A stretch of DNA of 40,327 nt from Elysia marginata. Taxonomy: Eukaryota > Mollusca > Gastropoda > Plakobranchidae. Below are positions 1 to 11,722 of this stretch, piece after piece (the stretch's first letter is position 1; each line of letters begins with the position of its first letter). The position numbers and the translations under genes were made by a program. The notes under the pieces are model-generated. The model was not told where the DNA came from, searched no databases, and saw only the letters and a list, made by a program, of their open reading frames with translations. Location: positions 332,183 through 372,509 of the forward strand of contig BMAT01002127.1 of the NCBI GenBank assembly GCA_019649035.1, written 5' to 3'.

Positions 1-174
1 GACCAAACCTTGCCAAAATGCACTGAAAAGAGCCTTTTGAGAGTAAAACTTTGAAAATTTTGCCAGGGAGCATGCCCCCGGACCCCCCTAGCAGTGCTCC
101 TGCCTTCGGCAGTCGCATTTGTCAGTCTCCTCAAGAAAATCCTCGGTTTTCATATATTCCCAGTGGAAGTACTG
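1..174 (+). mobile_element. 3' end of a hAT-like element (truncated by window edge)
   Basis: This segment matches the right end of the element at 7837-9093 over about 140 bases. Shared parts are the GC-rich block with GCATGCCCCC and GACCCCCCTAG, a TTC-loop hairpin at 100-112, and the terminal GGAAGTACTG, the diverged counterpart of GGAAGCACTG. The copy must begin left of the window. It lies in the ERI2 intron that precedes the exon at 444. A short open frame through the GC-rich block (51-284) looks spurious. The hAT assignment rests on the better-preserved copy. Confidence 0.6.
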
Positions 175-443
175 ATGCAAATAAATTTTTATTTATGCAA
201 CTTTTAAAGTTCTTGCTCATGTCGCACTATTGCTTTATGCTCTACAAAATTCATATGTCTGTGTCCAAATCAAAACATGGATAACTCATATATCTGTTTT
301 TAAACAGTTTGAACAAAATTTAGATTGCAAATTTTATCCTTTATATTAATGTGTGCTATAAAGTTGAATTTCAGAAGATTCAAAGATAAATTTTGTTCCT
401 GATAGGTACATATAGAACTCTCTCATCTATTTGTACTTTTCAG

Positions 444-3400
444 AAATTTTACAGCCGACGACCAGAAGGGTTGAATGGAGCTTTAAAGGAACTGGGTATT
501 GAATTTGAAGGCAGACAACACTCTGGTGAGTAATACTAATTGTACTGAGGCAGTCAAGTTTTTTGCTTTTTACTTATCTAAGGTAACATGTTAACAAAAA
601 GTTAGCACAATTTTTTTTTAAATAGTTACAGTTGAATCCATTTAAAGTCAACACCTTTAAGGGAAACTCTTGATTTAGGTCAACTCTGTTTTGCAGTCCC
701 ACTTTGTATTTCCTTATACCTTTGTAATGGTTAAAGTAAACTCTGGCTTAAATTCAACACATTTTTTCGGTCCTGGGGTGCTGACTTTATCAGGATTCCA
801 CTGTACATTGTATGCAATTTTTCTTTCTAAGAAAGCGTAATCTATACTCTCATGCTATTTTCTGTTTACAAAAATGGTATTTTGAAAAAGTGATAAGCCT
901 CACGGAATTTTGCTTTTTTTTTTATTTTACCTAAAGGGATCTTAGTACTATTTTTCATTGTTTGCAGAGAAATAGGAAGATAGTACATATTAGGAGTCGA
1001 TGCCATTAATTGAAAAATAATATCATGAAGAACATTTTTTCTAGTTTTATTTTTGATATGTTTGTTTTTTGTCGCTGTTGTTGTCTTTTGTATCGTTTTT
1101 TAAAGGAAAGCTTAAGACCACTCTCGTTATATTTTTACTTTGTTTCTTTTTTATATGTTTGTTATGTAACAATGAAATATCAACAGATCAATCAGATTAT
1201 ATTTTTATTTTACAGCAGCCAGGAGTACAGAGATGACTATTGTAACGTTTGTGTGTAATTTTGATTCTTGCATAAGATTTATGAATTTGAAAAAGGTTAA
1301 TGAAAGCTAGATTTTTTGCTCCTTTTCTGATCATCTTCAGTCATCAAAAAATAGAGCCTAAACAAATTCAGACAAATGCTTTTTTATGTTAGTACCTTTG
1401 ATTGTGACAATTGTGACATGGAAATGGTTCAAGGTGATTTTAATTTATAAAGACTTCCATTTTTCCAGGTCTAGATGATGCAAAAAATACAGCCAAGCTT
1501 GCATGGAGAATGATCTGTGATGGCTGCATCATGGCTATAACCAAGAGTTTGAACATGGTAAATAAGTTCTACCCTCATACAAGAAAAGCTTACATATAGG
1601 CAAAACTACTTATTACACAGGAATCAAAAACCCATTTCGATTTATAACTTAGATTCTCCTCTACTAGGAAACAAAATGAAGATACCATCTGAAATCTTTG
1701 ATTTTTCAAACATTTCCTGTACACCTTGTGCATTGATACTTCAATTCACACAGCTCCAATCAGTGAAAAATCCTTTTGTGGGAACTTTTGATAAAATTTT
1801 CAGATAAAAAAGGGCTAGAAGATGTATGTATGTTTATACGTCTACTTACTGTTATTTAACTGCTCCATCTAATAAAATTGTCAGTCTTGCATTGACAAAA
1901 TTATTTGTGCAAGAATCTCTTCTATTATGTTTTTCTTTTAAATGTTTTTAGAAGATATTACAGCTATGAAACAGTTGCCTTCTGGCCAAACGCATATTTA
2001 AAATCAGTTTAATATGAATGACACAAGGACATATATTGTGATATGCGCTTATTGGTTGGTTTGTCGGTTACAATTGGTTTAGGCAGAGAAATTCCTATAT
2101 TTAGAATGCAAATTGAAGCAGTCGGTTCGGAAAATCTATGTTTACAATTTCTTCAGGGTTTTTATCTTTTGAACAGTTTTTTACAAATACTATAGTCAGT
2201 TTTTGACTTGTGATATCTTAGCCAAAAATAGTTCAAATCTCTCTTCTCTATTTTTCCTTTTGTCAATTTCCTTAACTTCATGTACTTGCACTGTAGTTGT
2301 ACAGTTACTCAGATAATAGAATTCTAAGTTTGGTCTGGTTTCTTTTCTTCCTATACTTGAACAGTGTAAAGTCAGCTCTAGGTGACATGATTGTCTTACT
2401 GCGTACTTTGACTAATTTCTTGTGAGTTTTTAATTTTTACTGTCATATTCTAGTACAAACAGTTATTCTCGTTTTTCAAATTATACAAGAAAAGTAACCA
2501 GTTGAATGCGAATTCAAGTACTAGTTATTATAGATGCAGTTTTTTTTACCCTACATTCTAAAATTTTTGTAGTAATCCAACCTCTTGGGACATTTGTAAG
2601 GGTAGATGTAGTTTGTTTACTTGAGCCTTCTTATTTCACCGACGTTTGTTGCTTATTTGTTTATGGGTTTGATTTTTTTCACTCATACTGATTTTAAGTT
2701 TTACTCAAATGAGTTTTTCATAACAATGACCAGTAATTTTTATTTAGTGGAATTTTTATAATAACTAACAAGTATGTTTGATGAATGACTTGGTTTGGGT
2801 GTAAGATAAATTTAAGACATAATTTGTTTGTTTTCAAAAGCACCTATGCCCTGATCCCCACTTGATACAGTAAAGTACTTTTAAAAGCAATGATATTTTT
2901 TTTTTTTGATAAGTCTTTTTCTATGGGATTCCAAGTAAACAGACCAGGAATGCATTTCATTGGTGCTGTTGTTGTTTTTTTTTTAATTATTATTTTGTTT
3001 TATTTCATGTTTCTTACTTCTCATTATGGTTTTGTATTTTTTTCCTTTAAATTCTATTCAGTTTTACTCACTTTCTGGTACATATCGTAAAATTTTTCCA
3101 TCCGATCTGAGATGGCTTGTGACAATGATAGTAGATATTTTATCAATGCTCCTAACCATCAAAAATTTGTAAATCACTCTTTTTTTTTTTTTTTTACTTT
3201 GTTCCTTCTTATTCAGAACAAGCAAGGTTTTATTGAAAGGAAGTCCATCCCTACAGAAACTGCAGGCTCAAGTGGAAGCACATCAATCAATCTGCCAAAA
3301 AAATCATCACTGATGGACTACTGCACATCAAAGAGTACCTCCTCAAAGACAATAGAACCTTTTGTGATTGCCGAGGATAAGTGTGAGACAATAAGTGGGT

Positions 3401-4569
3401 CTACATCTTCCCATAAAACAACAAAATTTGGCTTCAAGGATACTCAATTGACTGAGAGAAATAAAAACATTCTTGTTGCGCCAATCAAAAGAGGCTGTGT
3501 AAAAAGCCCAAACAAAATGATCACATCTATCGACGGCACTGTTTTCAAATGTAGCAATCTTTCTCATATGATTACTGATCATGAAAATGCTCCATTGTCT
3601 GCAAAGATAAGTGATTGTGGTGACAAAAAAGTTGTAAATAGATCATGTGATTCTTTTAAGCAATCATCGAGGGAGGCTGGTGAATTATTTGTAGGCGAAA
3701 GAATAACAGAAAGATCAAATAATTCTATTAGATGGTCACCCAGAAGAGTTCAAGAAAAAACTGGATATTTTGCTTACAAAAGTAACTCAGTTAAAACTTT
3801 GGTTCAGGAGTCTTACAGAAATCCTCAAGTTACCACTACCACAAGTACCACTACCAGTACCAGCTTCTCTAGTCACTCAATGGAAGATTCTAAACTTTCT
3901 CACAACCCAAAAGAAAGAAAAGGTTGTAGGAGTTTCAAATCTCATGATGAGGATACACCAAAAAGCTCAAAGACGTTAAGTTCACTAGTTAAGCACAGTT
4001 TAGATCTAACTGGAAATGACTCTTATGGCTGTGACGCTCAGAGCTTATCATTTCAGAATGACAATCAAACAACCGCTGACAGTTTACAATATTCTCACAC
4101 ACAAAACATCTCTCCACAGAACAAAATTATAAAGGCCAAAGGCTCTACAGTGTCTTCCATTCAGCTTGTTGATAAAACTTCAGGATCGTTCAGAACACCA
4201 CGCCACCCTTCCATTCCAACAGCCCAAAAACCAGCAGCTCCATTTAAAACTCCTACAATGGCAGCAAAGCCTCTAACGTCAACTATGAGAGTTACACCAC
4301 CGCTATGCCTGTGTGGTCGAAGGTCCAAGAGACGCCAAGTACAAAATTGTGGGCCCAGCATGGGCCGTCTATTTTTCACCTGCTCTGTTGGCCAGTCATT
4401 TAGGACACCAGCAAATAAGGGAGGTTGCGGTTTCTTCCAGTGGGAGTCACCAGCTGATGGAAACTTTGCCAAGGGAAGTAAGTCTGCTCCCTCACTGAGA
4501 CAGTTTTCCCATCTTCCTAAGTTTAATGTTTCTGTCTCACGCAAGTCACTTGGTGTGAGACCAAAGTAA
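444..4569 (+). CDS. ERI2: ERI2-like 3'-5' exoribonuclease, C-terminal three coding exons (partial)
   Basis: Coding exons are 444-525, 1469-1557 and 3217-4569, each with AG/GT borders and matching phases, giving 507 codons plus a TAA stop at 4567-4569. The N-terminal part lies left of the window. The first two exons encode the end of a DEDDh exonuclease domain, including the ExoIII motif HSGLDDAKN, whose His and Asp belong to the active site in this family. The last exon (450 aa) has a long Ser/Thr/Lys-rich linker with a TTTTSTTTSTS run, then a GRF zinc finger near the C terminus. Exonuclease plus GRF is the ERI2 (EXOD1) arrangement; ERI1 and ERI3 lack the GRF. Family members trim RNA 3' ends; the substrate here is unknown. 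An open frame continues upstream from 3216 to 3112, but the acceptor at 3215-3216 joins in phase, so that part is read as intron. Confidence 0.88.
629..803 (-). mobile_element. pogo/Tigger-like MITE, AAAGTC subfamily, copy 1
   Basis: This 175-bp element has inverted ends CAGTTGAATCC and GGATTCCACTG and is flanked by TA on both sides. Its reverse complement matches 5810-5987 nearly base for base, at roughly 85-90% by eye. It lies in an ERI2 intron. No coding capacity is visible. TA duplication plus CAGT ends suggests mobilisation by a pogo/Tigger-type transposase, by analogy. Confidence 0.8.
1558..3216 (+). other. ERI2 intron, no further feature seen
   Basis: This is T-rich, low-complexity intronic sequence between the donor after 1557 and the acceptor at 3215-3216, which follows a long poly(T) pyrimidine tract. 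Short open frames here have no recognisable domains. Confidence 0.6.
4303..4449 (+). other. ERI2: GRF-type zinc finger of ERI2
   Basis: The translation shows LCLCG, then a Cys in QNCGPSMGRLFFTC, then CGFFQW. This is the C-x-C / C / GRxFxxC / CxFFxW pattern of GRF zinc fingers, also present in TOP3A and NEIL3. The zinc ligands are intact. In known proteins the domain binds single-stranded nucleic acid; that role is carried over from the family, not shown here. Confidence 0.85.
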
Positions 4570-5809
4570 ATGTTGTATACCTTTATTGGATTTTCAAATG
4601 TTTCACTGTGTGCTGTGTAGGATTCTGCTTGTAAAGGTTATCTCTGATCTCTGAAATGTTCTAATCCAGTGAATAACAATTTACATACATTTTAGTGTAA
4701 AATGAAAGCTTGATAGTTAGAACTGTTTTAACCTTATTCAATATTTTACTTCAATTTATTTTTAAATAGGTAAGACCCTGTCAATCAGCAAAAGTATTTT
4801 GAATATTTTACCACTGTGAAAGTCATTTCACTTGAATTTTTTAAATTATATATAATGTACATTTTTATTTACAAGTATCTTTTTTCAATTAAAAGAAAAA
4901 AACATTTTACGACTTATGTCCAACAACCACTGTTGGCATCCAACAAACTTTTACTTCTAAAAATAACATAAATAAATCATAAACTTATTCCTCACTCTGA
5001 CAAGTTTCAATCAAGTAAAATTGTACCTTAAGTCGGCCATTATGTAGTCTATCAATCCTTTTTAATTTTGCACAAAAAAATGCCTCAAAATTTCAATTGC
5101 CCTATCAACTGCATAGTCAGAGCTGGTAATCTTCAGTTTTTAAACTAAATTCTACCTAAACATTCTCAGAAAGTGGAATCAACATACCACCAAAAGCTCT
5201 TATTTTTGTTTTTTACTATCAAAACCTGCCCCTGAACCCTTCGGAATGGCGCTCGCTTTCAGCCATTTTGGGTTATGGCTATTCTCATTCCTTAGAGTTG
5301 TTTGTTGAGAGAGAGTGTGAATAAAAAGTGCGTTGAGATGAAAATAGGGGACACAGACACCGCAGTCTGTCTCACTCTCAGTCTCTGTTTTGGAAAGGCC
5401 TCGATAGTGCAATGTGGATTGTTTGAAAATTAGTCTGTATCACTGTCAGTGCAATTATCGCCTGAGGGGAGGAAAGGAAGTAGTATCCATATTTTTTGTG
5501 TGTGCGTTTGTAGTAGAGGAGATGACATATTTTTAATATTGTAATTATTTTTATAGCACATGATAAAGCGTATCATTAATCATCTAGTATGTACTCATTT
5601 TGCAAGTTTTAAGTTATGTAAGGAGACTTTCATCTTAGCAAACCTGTGCTGCAAAAAAAAATTGACAAAACATTGAAGTTCTGCTGTTAAGTTTTAACTT
5701 TGTGTTTCTTTTATCTATAATCAAACCCTTTGCTTTATAAAGGCTTTTTATTTCATTTTTTCAAAATGTTCACGTTTGTATGGTTAATTTCTCTGCCAAT
5801 ATATATATA
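4570..5809. other. ERI2 3' flank / 3' UTR
   Basis: AT-rich sequence follows the ERI2 stop. AATAAA at 4971-4976 is a possible polyadenylation signal. A somewhat GC-richer, CT/GA-repeat-containing block at 5205-5490 is not recognised. Confidence 0.4.
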
Positions 5810-5987
5810 CAGTGGAATCCTGATAAAGTCAACACCTTGGGACCGAAAAATGTGTTCACTTTAAGCAAGAGTTGACTTTAACCTTACAGAGACATAACCG
5901 AGGAAATACAAAATGGGACTGCAAAACAGAGTTGACTTTAAGCAAGAGTTTCCCTTAAAGGTGTTGACTTTAAGTTGAATCCCACTG
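5810..5987 (+). mobile_element. pogo/Tigger-like MITE, AAAGTC subfamily, copy 2
   Basis: This is a 178-bp element flanked by TA, starting CAGTGGAATCC and ending GAATCCCACTG. The terminal inverted repeat contains the perfect inner block AAAGTCAACACCTT on both sides. The word TTGACTTTAA recurs internally in both orientations. It is the inverted homologue of 629-803. Confidence 0.85.
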
Positions 5988-7004
5988 TATCTCAACCACT
6001 GCCAAACCAATCTTAATTACACATTTGCACTATTGTTTCTGAGCCTATAGGCCTACCTACTAATTTTGATGATGCTCATTTTGAGGATGATTGTTTCACT
6101 AGGACTGCAAGAGTGTGAGTTATAGTAATAATTATACCTGTATTGTTTTCCTCTGTCCACAATAAAAACATGAATTGTGTAGGGCTCCTACAAAGTAAGT
6201 CTACATGTGCTGCTGGTCGAGTTGAGAAAATGGACATTGTTGATTAGTTGGTAAAATTCTTACTCAAAAACATTTTTTTTTTTTTTGCATAATTTGAATG
6301 TTTGTCATTCTTCATATCCAATTGTGAGACTGTAAAATCTTAAAAATGTCTTGGGTTTTTTTTTTAGCAGTTTTTAAAACACGGTTATGCACTTTGGCTT
6401 TTGTACTATGAAAACTCATTCAGTTTTTCTCCATGTTTTTTAAACCTCGGCAAATTGGATTCCTTGTCTTTCAAGCTCAATTACTCAGGACTGTATAAGG
6501 ATATCAAAAGGATTTCTTTTTTCACCGCCTAAAACAGCTAGGCCTTTTCAATGATGTATATAAACCCAAATCATAAAACTCTGTATTTAAATGAGTCTAA
6601 TTTTGTTGGACCCGTGCACCATTTATAAATTTGTTGCAAATAAGGCTCATTGTAATATTGATCAATCACTTCGATTGATATAAAGTCATTGCTAGAAATG
6701 TTCATTCTTTCTTCTTTTTTTTTTTTTTGATATCTTGGCGTGTTTCTTTCAGATTTTTTTTTTAATTTTGACCACATAAATTTAGGTCCTAAGTGATCTA
6801 GCAACACTAATTTGAGAGCACATTAATAACTGAAAATCCTGGCTCTATGTACTGGCGTCAATAAACCTATACAAAGTGTTTAATATAGGGTACTGTACTA
6901 TCACTGTAAAGGGTATCACTCGTGTTCAAATCTAATGTATTTGTTCAGTTTCTTGTACTTAAAAAAAAAAACATAAAAGAACTTAAAAATGGCGTCCCTG
7001 ATTA
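5988..7004. other. intergenic, no feature seen
   Basis: AT-rich sequence with several poly(T) runs. No supported gene or repeat on either strand. Confidence 0.5.
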
Positions 7005-7155
7005 CAGTGGACTTTGTTTTCAACAAACTTGGATTCAGTGAACCCTTGCATTCAACGAACTGAAATGAAATCCCATTTTTTTCTCTTCTTTAACCATTAC
7101 AAATTTTCTTGTAAAGAACAAACCTTTTTCAGTCTAACCCTGTTTTCAAAGAACT
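7005..7155 (+). mobile_element. MITE fragment, CAACGAA subfamily
   Basis: It starts with TA then CAGTGGACTT and carries repeated words CAACAAAC, CAGTGAAC and CAACGAAC. Internally it matches the AAATCCCATTTT...AACCATTAC part of the other CAGTGG elements. The far end is degraded or lost, so the end coordinate is approximate. Confidence 0.5.
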
Positions 7156-7775
7156 AGAATCAAAACTGAAACTAATCTTTGGTCTTTTTTAGCCTTCTTT
7201 CTGATATGCTTTCACTTTATCAGTGGTATAGCTTTCAGGTATCAAACAGAGAGAGAGTGATTAGAATATACCAGAGAGAGGAAAAACCGGCTAGCGTTTC
7301 AAAAACTTGCAGCACTTTGTAGTTTTTAAATAATTTTTTAATGTTGATAGATTGGAACTTACTTCTTTGGTTCATTTTAGGTTTCTTTAAAGATACCTTG
7401 CTTTTGACAAATTCTTTATACTTTCCTGTAAATTTTGTTGGATCTGAGGTCACTGTAATACCTTTTGTCAGTCCAGGTTAGAGTTGTCTATCTTTTAGCA
7501 TATTTTGAATGTTCATTGCCTTTTTCAGCAATATAATCAAGATAAAGTTAAAACTTACTTAAGTCAAAGACTGCACTAGTATACCTATGTGTATTAACAT
7601 ATGCTACTGTGATCATAAAGATCTAAGTGAATGGTCTTGAGACAGAATTTTCTTATTGACAGTATATAATAAGAAAACTAAAATTTAGACTTTTCATTGT
7701 TTGTAATATGGAAATAAGGTATGAAAACTTTTTTGAAAAAAATGTTCCTGTATATTGTGCCGAGTAATGCTCATG

Positions 7776-7781
7776 AATAAA
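7776..7781 (+). promoter_or_regulatory. candidate polyadenylation signal
   Basis: AATAAA is followed about 25 bases later by a GT-rich stretch, a better polyadenylation context than the signal at 4971. If used by ERI2, the 3' UTR would be about 3.2 kb and contain the MITE at 5810-5987. Unproven. Confidence 0.25.
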
Positions 7782-7836
7782 AATTAAAATGTTTTTAATG
7801 GAGCTTGTGTTGGTTTTATTGTTTTATGTTATTATT

Positions 7837-9093
7837 CAGTGCTTCCATTCGTCCGCATTTTTGCGGAAATCCGCAGTTTTTTCCGTCCTCAAAGAAATCC
7901 GCATTTGAATCTTCTGTCTCACCGATTTTCCGCAATCAGAAAAAAAAAAGAAAATCCACGACCGGCTGTGTCTGCTAAGCACTACCAACTGCAGGAAGTA
8001 AATATCGGTACCAAAATGGCGGCGGCGGAAGTCATTTGTGAAGGAAAACGAAAAGCCTACCTCGGCAGACATCGTTGGAGTGGTTGCCCTTTTGTTGTTT
8101 TTTTCTGTTGCTCCCGCTGTTTCCGCGGTAGACCTCGTCACTTTTGGATCTCATTCCATAGTTCAGCAAGAAATCTAGTTTTTTTTTCAAGCCATGGATC
8201 GAATTAAAATATGAATTTGCTGCTTTTAAAAATTAAACTTTTTTATTTCATCTGGTCTATTATCGATTGAGACTTTAGATCTATTTCTGAAACTTGCACC
8301 GTTTGTTTATCCAGACTAGAAGTAGAACTAATTCCTAGATCTAGATTTACGTGCTCGCTAAAATATCGATCTGAATTCTGATGATCTGATCTCGTGGATC
8401 GCATCTCAGTGGATTCTTTCGGATATTTATCTTGTGCATGTGTGAAAATGCGATTTCTGAAAAAAGGTGACAAAGGTGCTTTCAGTGCCAAGGCCATTGA
8501 CTCTTCTGTGAAAAACAAGTGGTCATGGAAATGGTCAGATGAAATTTTAGGCCATGATACATTAGATAGACTTGGGCCATAAGTTATAATATTAGCAAGG
8601 AGACTGCATCTTCAAGATCGATGTTGCAGGAATTGCATTGTGTTCGTGGTGTGAATATAAGATCGCATATGGCAGCAATGGCAAAAAAAAAAACCCACCT
8701 CATCAGTGATTGCAGATCTGATAAATATTTGGGAATTTTAAAGACTAGAGCGACAAACTATCAGATTGGTGGTGTTGGTGAACCAAAAGAACAAGGTAGA
8801 CCTACTGCACAAGAGGGATATTTCTTTAAAATTAATGTCATTGATACTTTATGAAAGCACCATTTACATATCAAAAAGTTAAAGACTCACAGTTTTGAGG
8901 ACAAAGTGAAAGGAAAAAGTTAAAAAAAATTATGAATTGTTTCATTCTTGTAGGATTGAGTAAAATTTTCAAAATTTTCCGGGGCAGCATGCCCCCAGAC
9001 CCCCCTAGCAGTGCTCCCGCCTTCGGCGGTCGCATTGATCGATGCCCCTGAGAAAAAATCCTCGATTTTCATCAATTCCCAGTGGAAGCACTG
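7837..9093 (+). mobile_element. decayed hAT-like element
   Basis: The 1257-bp element has terminal inverted repeats CAGTGCTTCCA (left) and GGAAGCACTG (right), flanked on both sides by ATTATT. CAGTG ends are typical of hAT transposons. The usual duplication is 8 bp, but 5- and 6-bp hAT groups are known. The left 100 bp holds five TCCGCA words, one inverted (7852, 7862, 7870, 7898, 7929), a typical subterminal binding-site pattern. The right end carries a GC-rich block and a hairpin at 9017-9029. The interior (about 8447-8730) retains broken coding sequence. Confidence 0.65.
8447..8730 (+). pseudogene. broken BED-like zinc-finger remnant in the hAT-like element
   Basis: Reading across at least one frameshift gives a basic start, a WSWKW segment, a C-x2-C (CRNC), and then SHMAAMAKKKTH in another frame. 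This resembles the N-terminal BED-type finger (C-x2-C ... H-x-H) of hAT transposases and related domesticated proteins. Stops and a frame change interrupt it and no catalytic hAT domain remains, so this is a non-autonomous or dead copy. The domain reading is by eye and tentative. Confidence 0.4.
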
Positions 9094-10021
9094 ATTATTT
9101 GTTGTCCACTGATTATTTATTATAGTTTATTTCTATAGCATCAATGTCTTGCATTCTATCCAAATAAGTCTTAAGTCACAAGGCTTGGTTTTGAGATAGG
9201 CTTTTAAAGTTAAGTGGGTGTTCAGAAGTCAATTTTTTTAAATAAAGGAATTGATGCTAAAACCATTTCTGAACAGATTTCACACCTGATTCATGTTTAC
9301 TTCCTAATACTAGTGACTATTACATGTTCATGCATACATGAAAATATATCAAAAACCATTTCCGCTTCTTGAAGTTTCGTTTTATTTTTCAGAATTAAAA
9401 AAAAATTATGATTACACTTGGCATAATGCAGCTGGATATCAAAGTTAACTTAAAGCACATTAATGAATTACAAAAATCCATACATTCTTACACACAAGAT
9501 CATTTTACTTCACATTCATGTAATTAAGTCAATTAAAATTTATAGTATAATACACTGTACAATTTAACATTATTTTAGTACTTCCAACAATCTATTTTTC
9601 TCTATTTTCACTACAATTTTCATTGTTTTTTTTTCCTCCATTCAATGATTCCCAAATAAAAACGACAGTATTACCCGTGTAATGATTTCTACAATTTTAG
9701 ATTTTTTTCTGTGACAACAAATGCTGAAATGCACAAATTCCTATAATCTCAGTATGTTAATAGCCAGATAAATTGCTTATTGGCACTGACAGAAAGTTCG
9801 ATCTAGTTTTGGCTGGAAATCAATTCCACCACACACAGATCTGCCATCCTTATAATACTGGCTCCAGTACTTTCCAAAGCATTTCAGTACTCACAACTAA
9901 AACAAGGTCCAACTGAAATAAGACAACTTCATAGGATTCTTATATGAGGAGGGTAATTGCAGAGGTTGTACAGTCCTTGATGTTTACTTTAAGTTTAACT
10001 GTCTCAATTTGTAATCAAGTA
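9094..10021. other. intergenic, no feature seen
   Basis: AT-rich DNA without convincing coding potential or inverted-repeat ends. Confidence 0.5.
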
Positions 10022-11039
10022 CAGTCGACTCCACTTAAGTCAACGCTGCATAAGTCGATTTTCATATAAGTCGATCTTAGAAAGGCTCATGCTGCAATCA
10101 ATATGACAATTTTCCTTAGCTCCGGTCCTTCTGAACCACACTAAAGCTAGACAGATCGAGTCTACACCAGACCCATCGCCGTATAATTTATAAAGAGCCA
10201 AGAGAACCTTAGGAGACAATAATCCTACCCGAGTCGCCGTATAAAGATTCCCAAGAACCTTAGGAGACGACAACCCTGAAAGCAAGAGAAATAAACCCCT
10301 AAAACCGCACTATTACATCAGTCTTTGTAATCGAAAGTGCTGAAAGGTTTACAGGTGTGGCTATGCGTAACCCACAAGACTAGGATGATTAAGTAAACAA
10401 AGTGTCTAGACAACACGTCTCTTTCTGTCTGACTGGTCAAAGCTTCCTCCCTCCCACCCCTCTCTCACCATGAACAAGCTAGGCTTGGCATGCCAGGATT
10501 ATAGGCCCAGCGTGCGCCGCACAGCTGGAGCCATCTGGCCTGAGTAGGTGGGTGTCTGAGTGTCTGTATATGTACGCTCAGGTGAGTGTGATTCTGGAGC
10601 AATGTGCGATCTCTATCACTATCACACTGCAGTAATGTTAATCGCAATATGACTGGTCTCGTGTATTATGGGGCACACCCTCTGTGCGTTATGCCTTACA
10701 TGATTGAATCTGACTGATAGAAGCCCCCCCCTCCTCCCATCCCATCTCATTATATATGCTTTTACTATTAGTTACGTTGTTCCTTTAATTTAAAATTTTT
10801 AAATTACGTATTTTAATGGATATCTTTTTGTTAAAATGAGTGAAAAATAAATAAAAAAAACAACGTCAACAATAACAACAAAAAACAGCAAATACTCAGA
10901 GAAAATTATACAGATGAAGACCTTATGCTCAAATTTTTTAATCAAGGGAGATAACCCAGCTATTACTTAACTCGATTTTTCACTTAAGTCGATCTTAGTA
11001 GTTATGTCCCCTGGAAATCGACTTAAGCAGTGTTGACTG
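10022..11039. mobile_element. 1-kb non-autonomous CAGT-ended element
   Basis: The element starts CAGTCGACTCCACTTAAGTC and ends GACTTAAGCAGTGTTGACTG, with TA on both flanks. Subterminal words AAGTCGAT recur near both ends in opposite orientations. It is a long member of the same end-type as the short MITEs. The interior is non-coding and relatively GC-richer. It contains a 58-bp direct duplication starting TCGCCGTATA at 10176 and 10234. The element's right-end pattern recurs in degraded form near 31210-31275. Confidence 0.7.
10176..10276. repeat. 58-bp tandem duplication inside the 1-kb element
   Basis: TCGCCGTATA ... AAGA(G)AACCTTAGGAGAC appears twice with a 58-bp period. The second copy is slightly shorter and diverged. 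Confidence 0.65.
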
Positions 11040-11656
11040 TACTAGAAAAACATTAAGTTTACCCTTAAAGACATACCATAACTCATATTTTAGAAGAAAA
11101 AAAATGACAACCATATGAATTTTCAAGTGACGTTTTCATATTATAGGTCTAGACTCTGTCTCACTAATTTTAATAATCACAGATTTTTTCCCCAATTCAA
11201 AGCAAATTTCAGAACCAGTACCAGTATTTTAGGTTTGACAGCAATACTCCAGTAATTTGCTAGTTATTCTGTTACTAAAATACTAAAACTGGTACTTGTT
11301 GGCAGCTCTGCTTTTACCAGATATGACTGAGTCTCAAGTTCAACATAACTACACCGCAGAGATTAGGTGTTTTTTATTGATGAAAAATGTGTAGGACCTA
11401 GCTACTGACCATGCATGAACCATGCTTAATCATCTTCAAGGACTCAAACAACTTAGGGTAAAAAAGAGTAGAAAAAAACATGTGCAACTACTGACCGCCT
11501 TCACAAGTACCACTGCATCTCCAGCCTGCTACCCATTCTTTCACGCCATAAGCTTAACATCACTGTAAACGCTTCCTACTCCTAGCTTTCTTCACCTGAT
11601 ATTGACTATCGGATTTCATTAACTGACAATTGGTTTGACTGATTAATGAATTAATA
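11040..11656. other. intergenic, no feature seen
   Basis: Nothing recognisable on either strand between two mobile elements. Confidence 0.5.
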
Positions 11657-11722
11657 CGAGGGTTGTTAAAAAAGTAATGCCTCCTGTTAAATAACTTTAA
11701 AACACACATCGTCGGCGAGAAA

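Noticed and set aside
51..284. 77-aa frame starting in the GC-rich block (MPPDPPSSAPAFG)
   Set aside because: The encoding DNA is the repeat hairpin block, whose stem changes are best explained by pairing. The frame is not kept in the other copies.
3112..3216. Start of the 485-aa frame as a separate gene
   Set aside because: It encodes a poly-Phe stretch from a pyrimidine tract. The acceptor at 3215-3216 joins in phase to the ERI2 exon.
4161..4544. 127-aa antisense frame over the GRF region
   Set aside because: It is the shadow of the ERI2 coding exon.
7836..8207. Two overlapping frames of 101 and 122 aa on opposite strands
   Set aside because: They lie in the subterminal part of the hAT-like element and show no domain; no evidence for coding.
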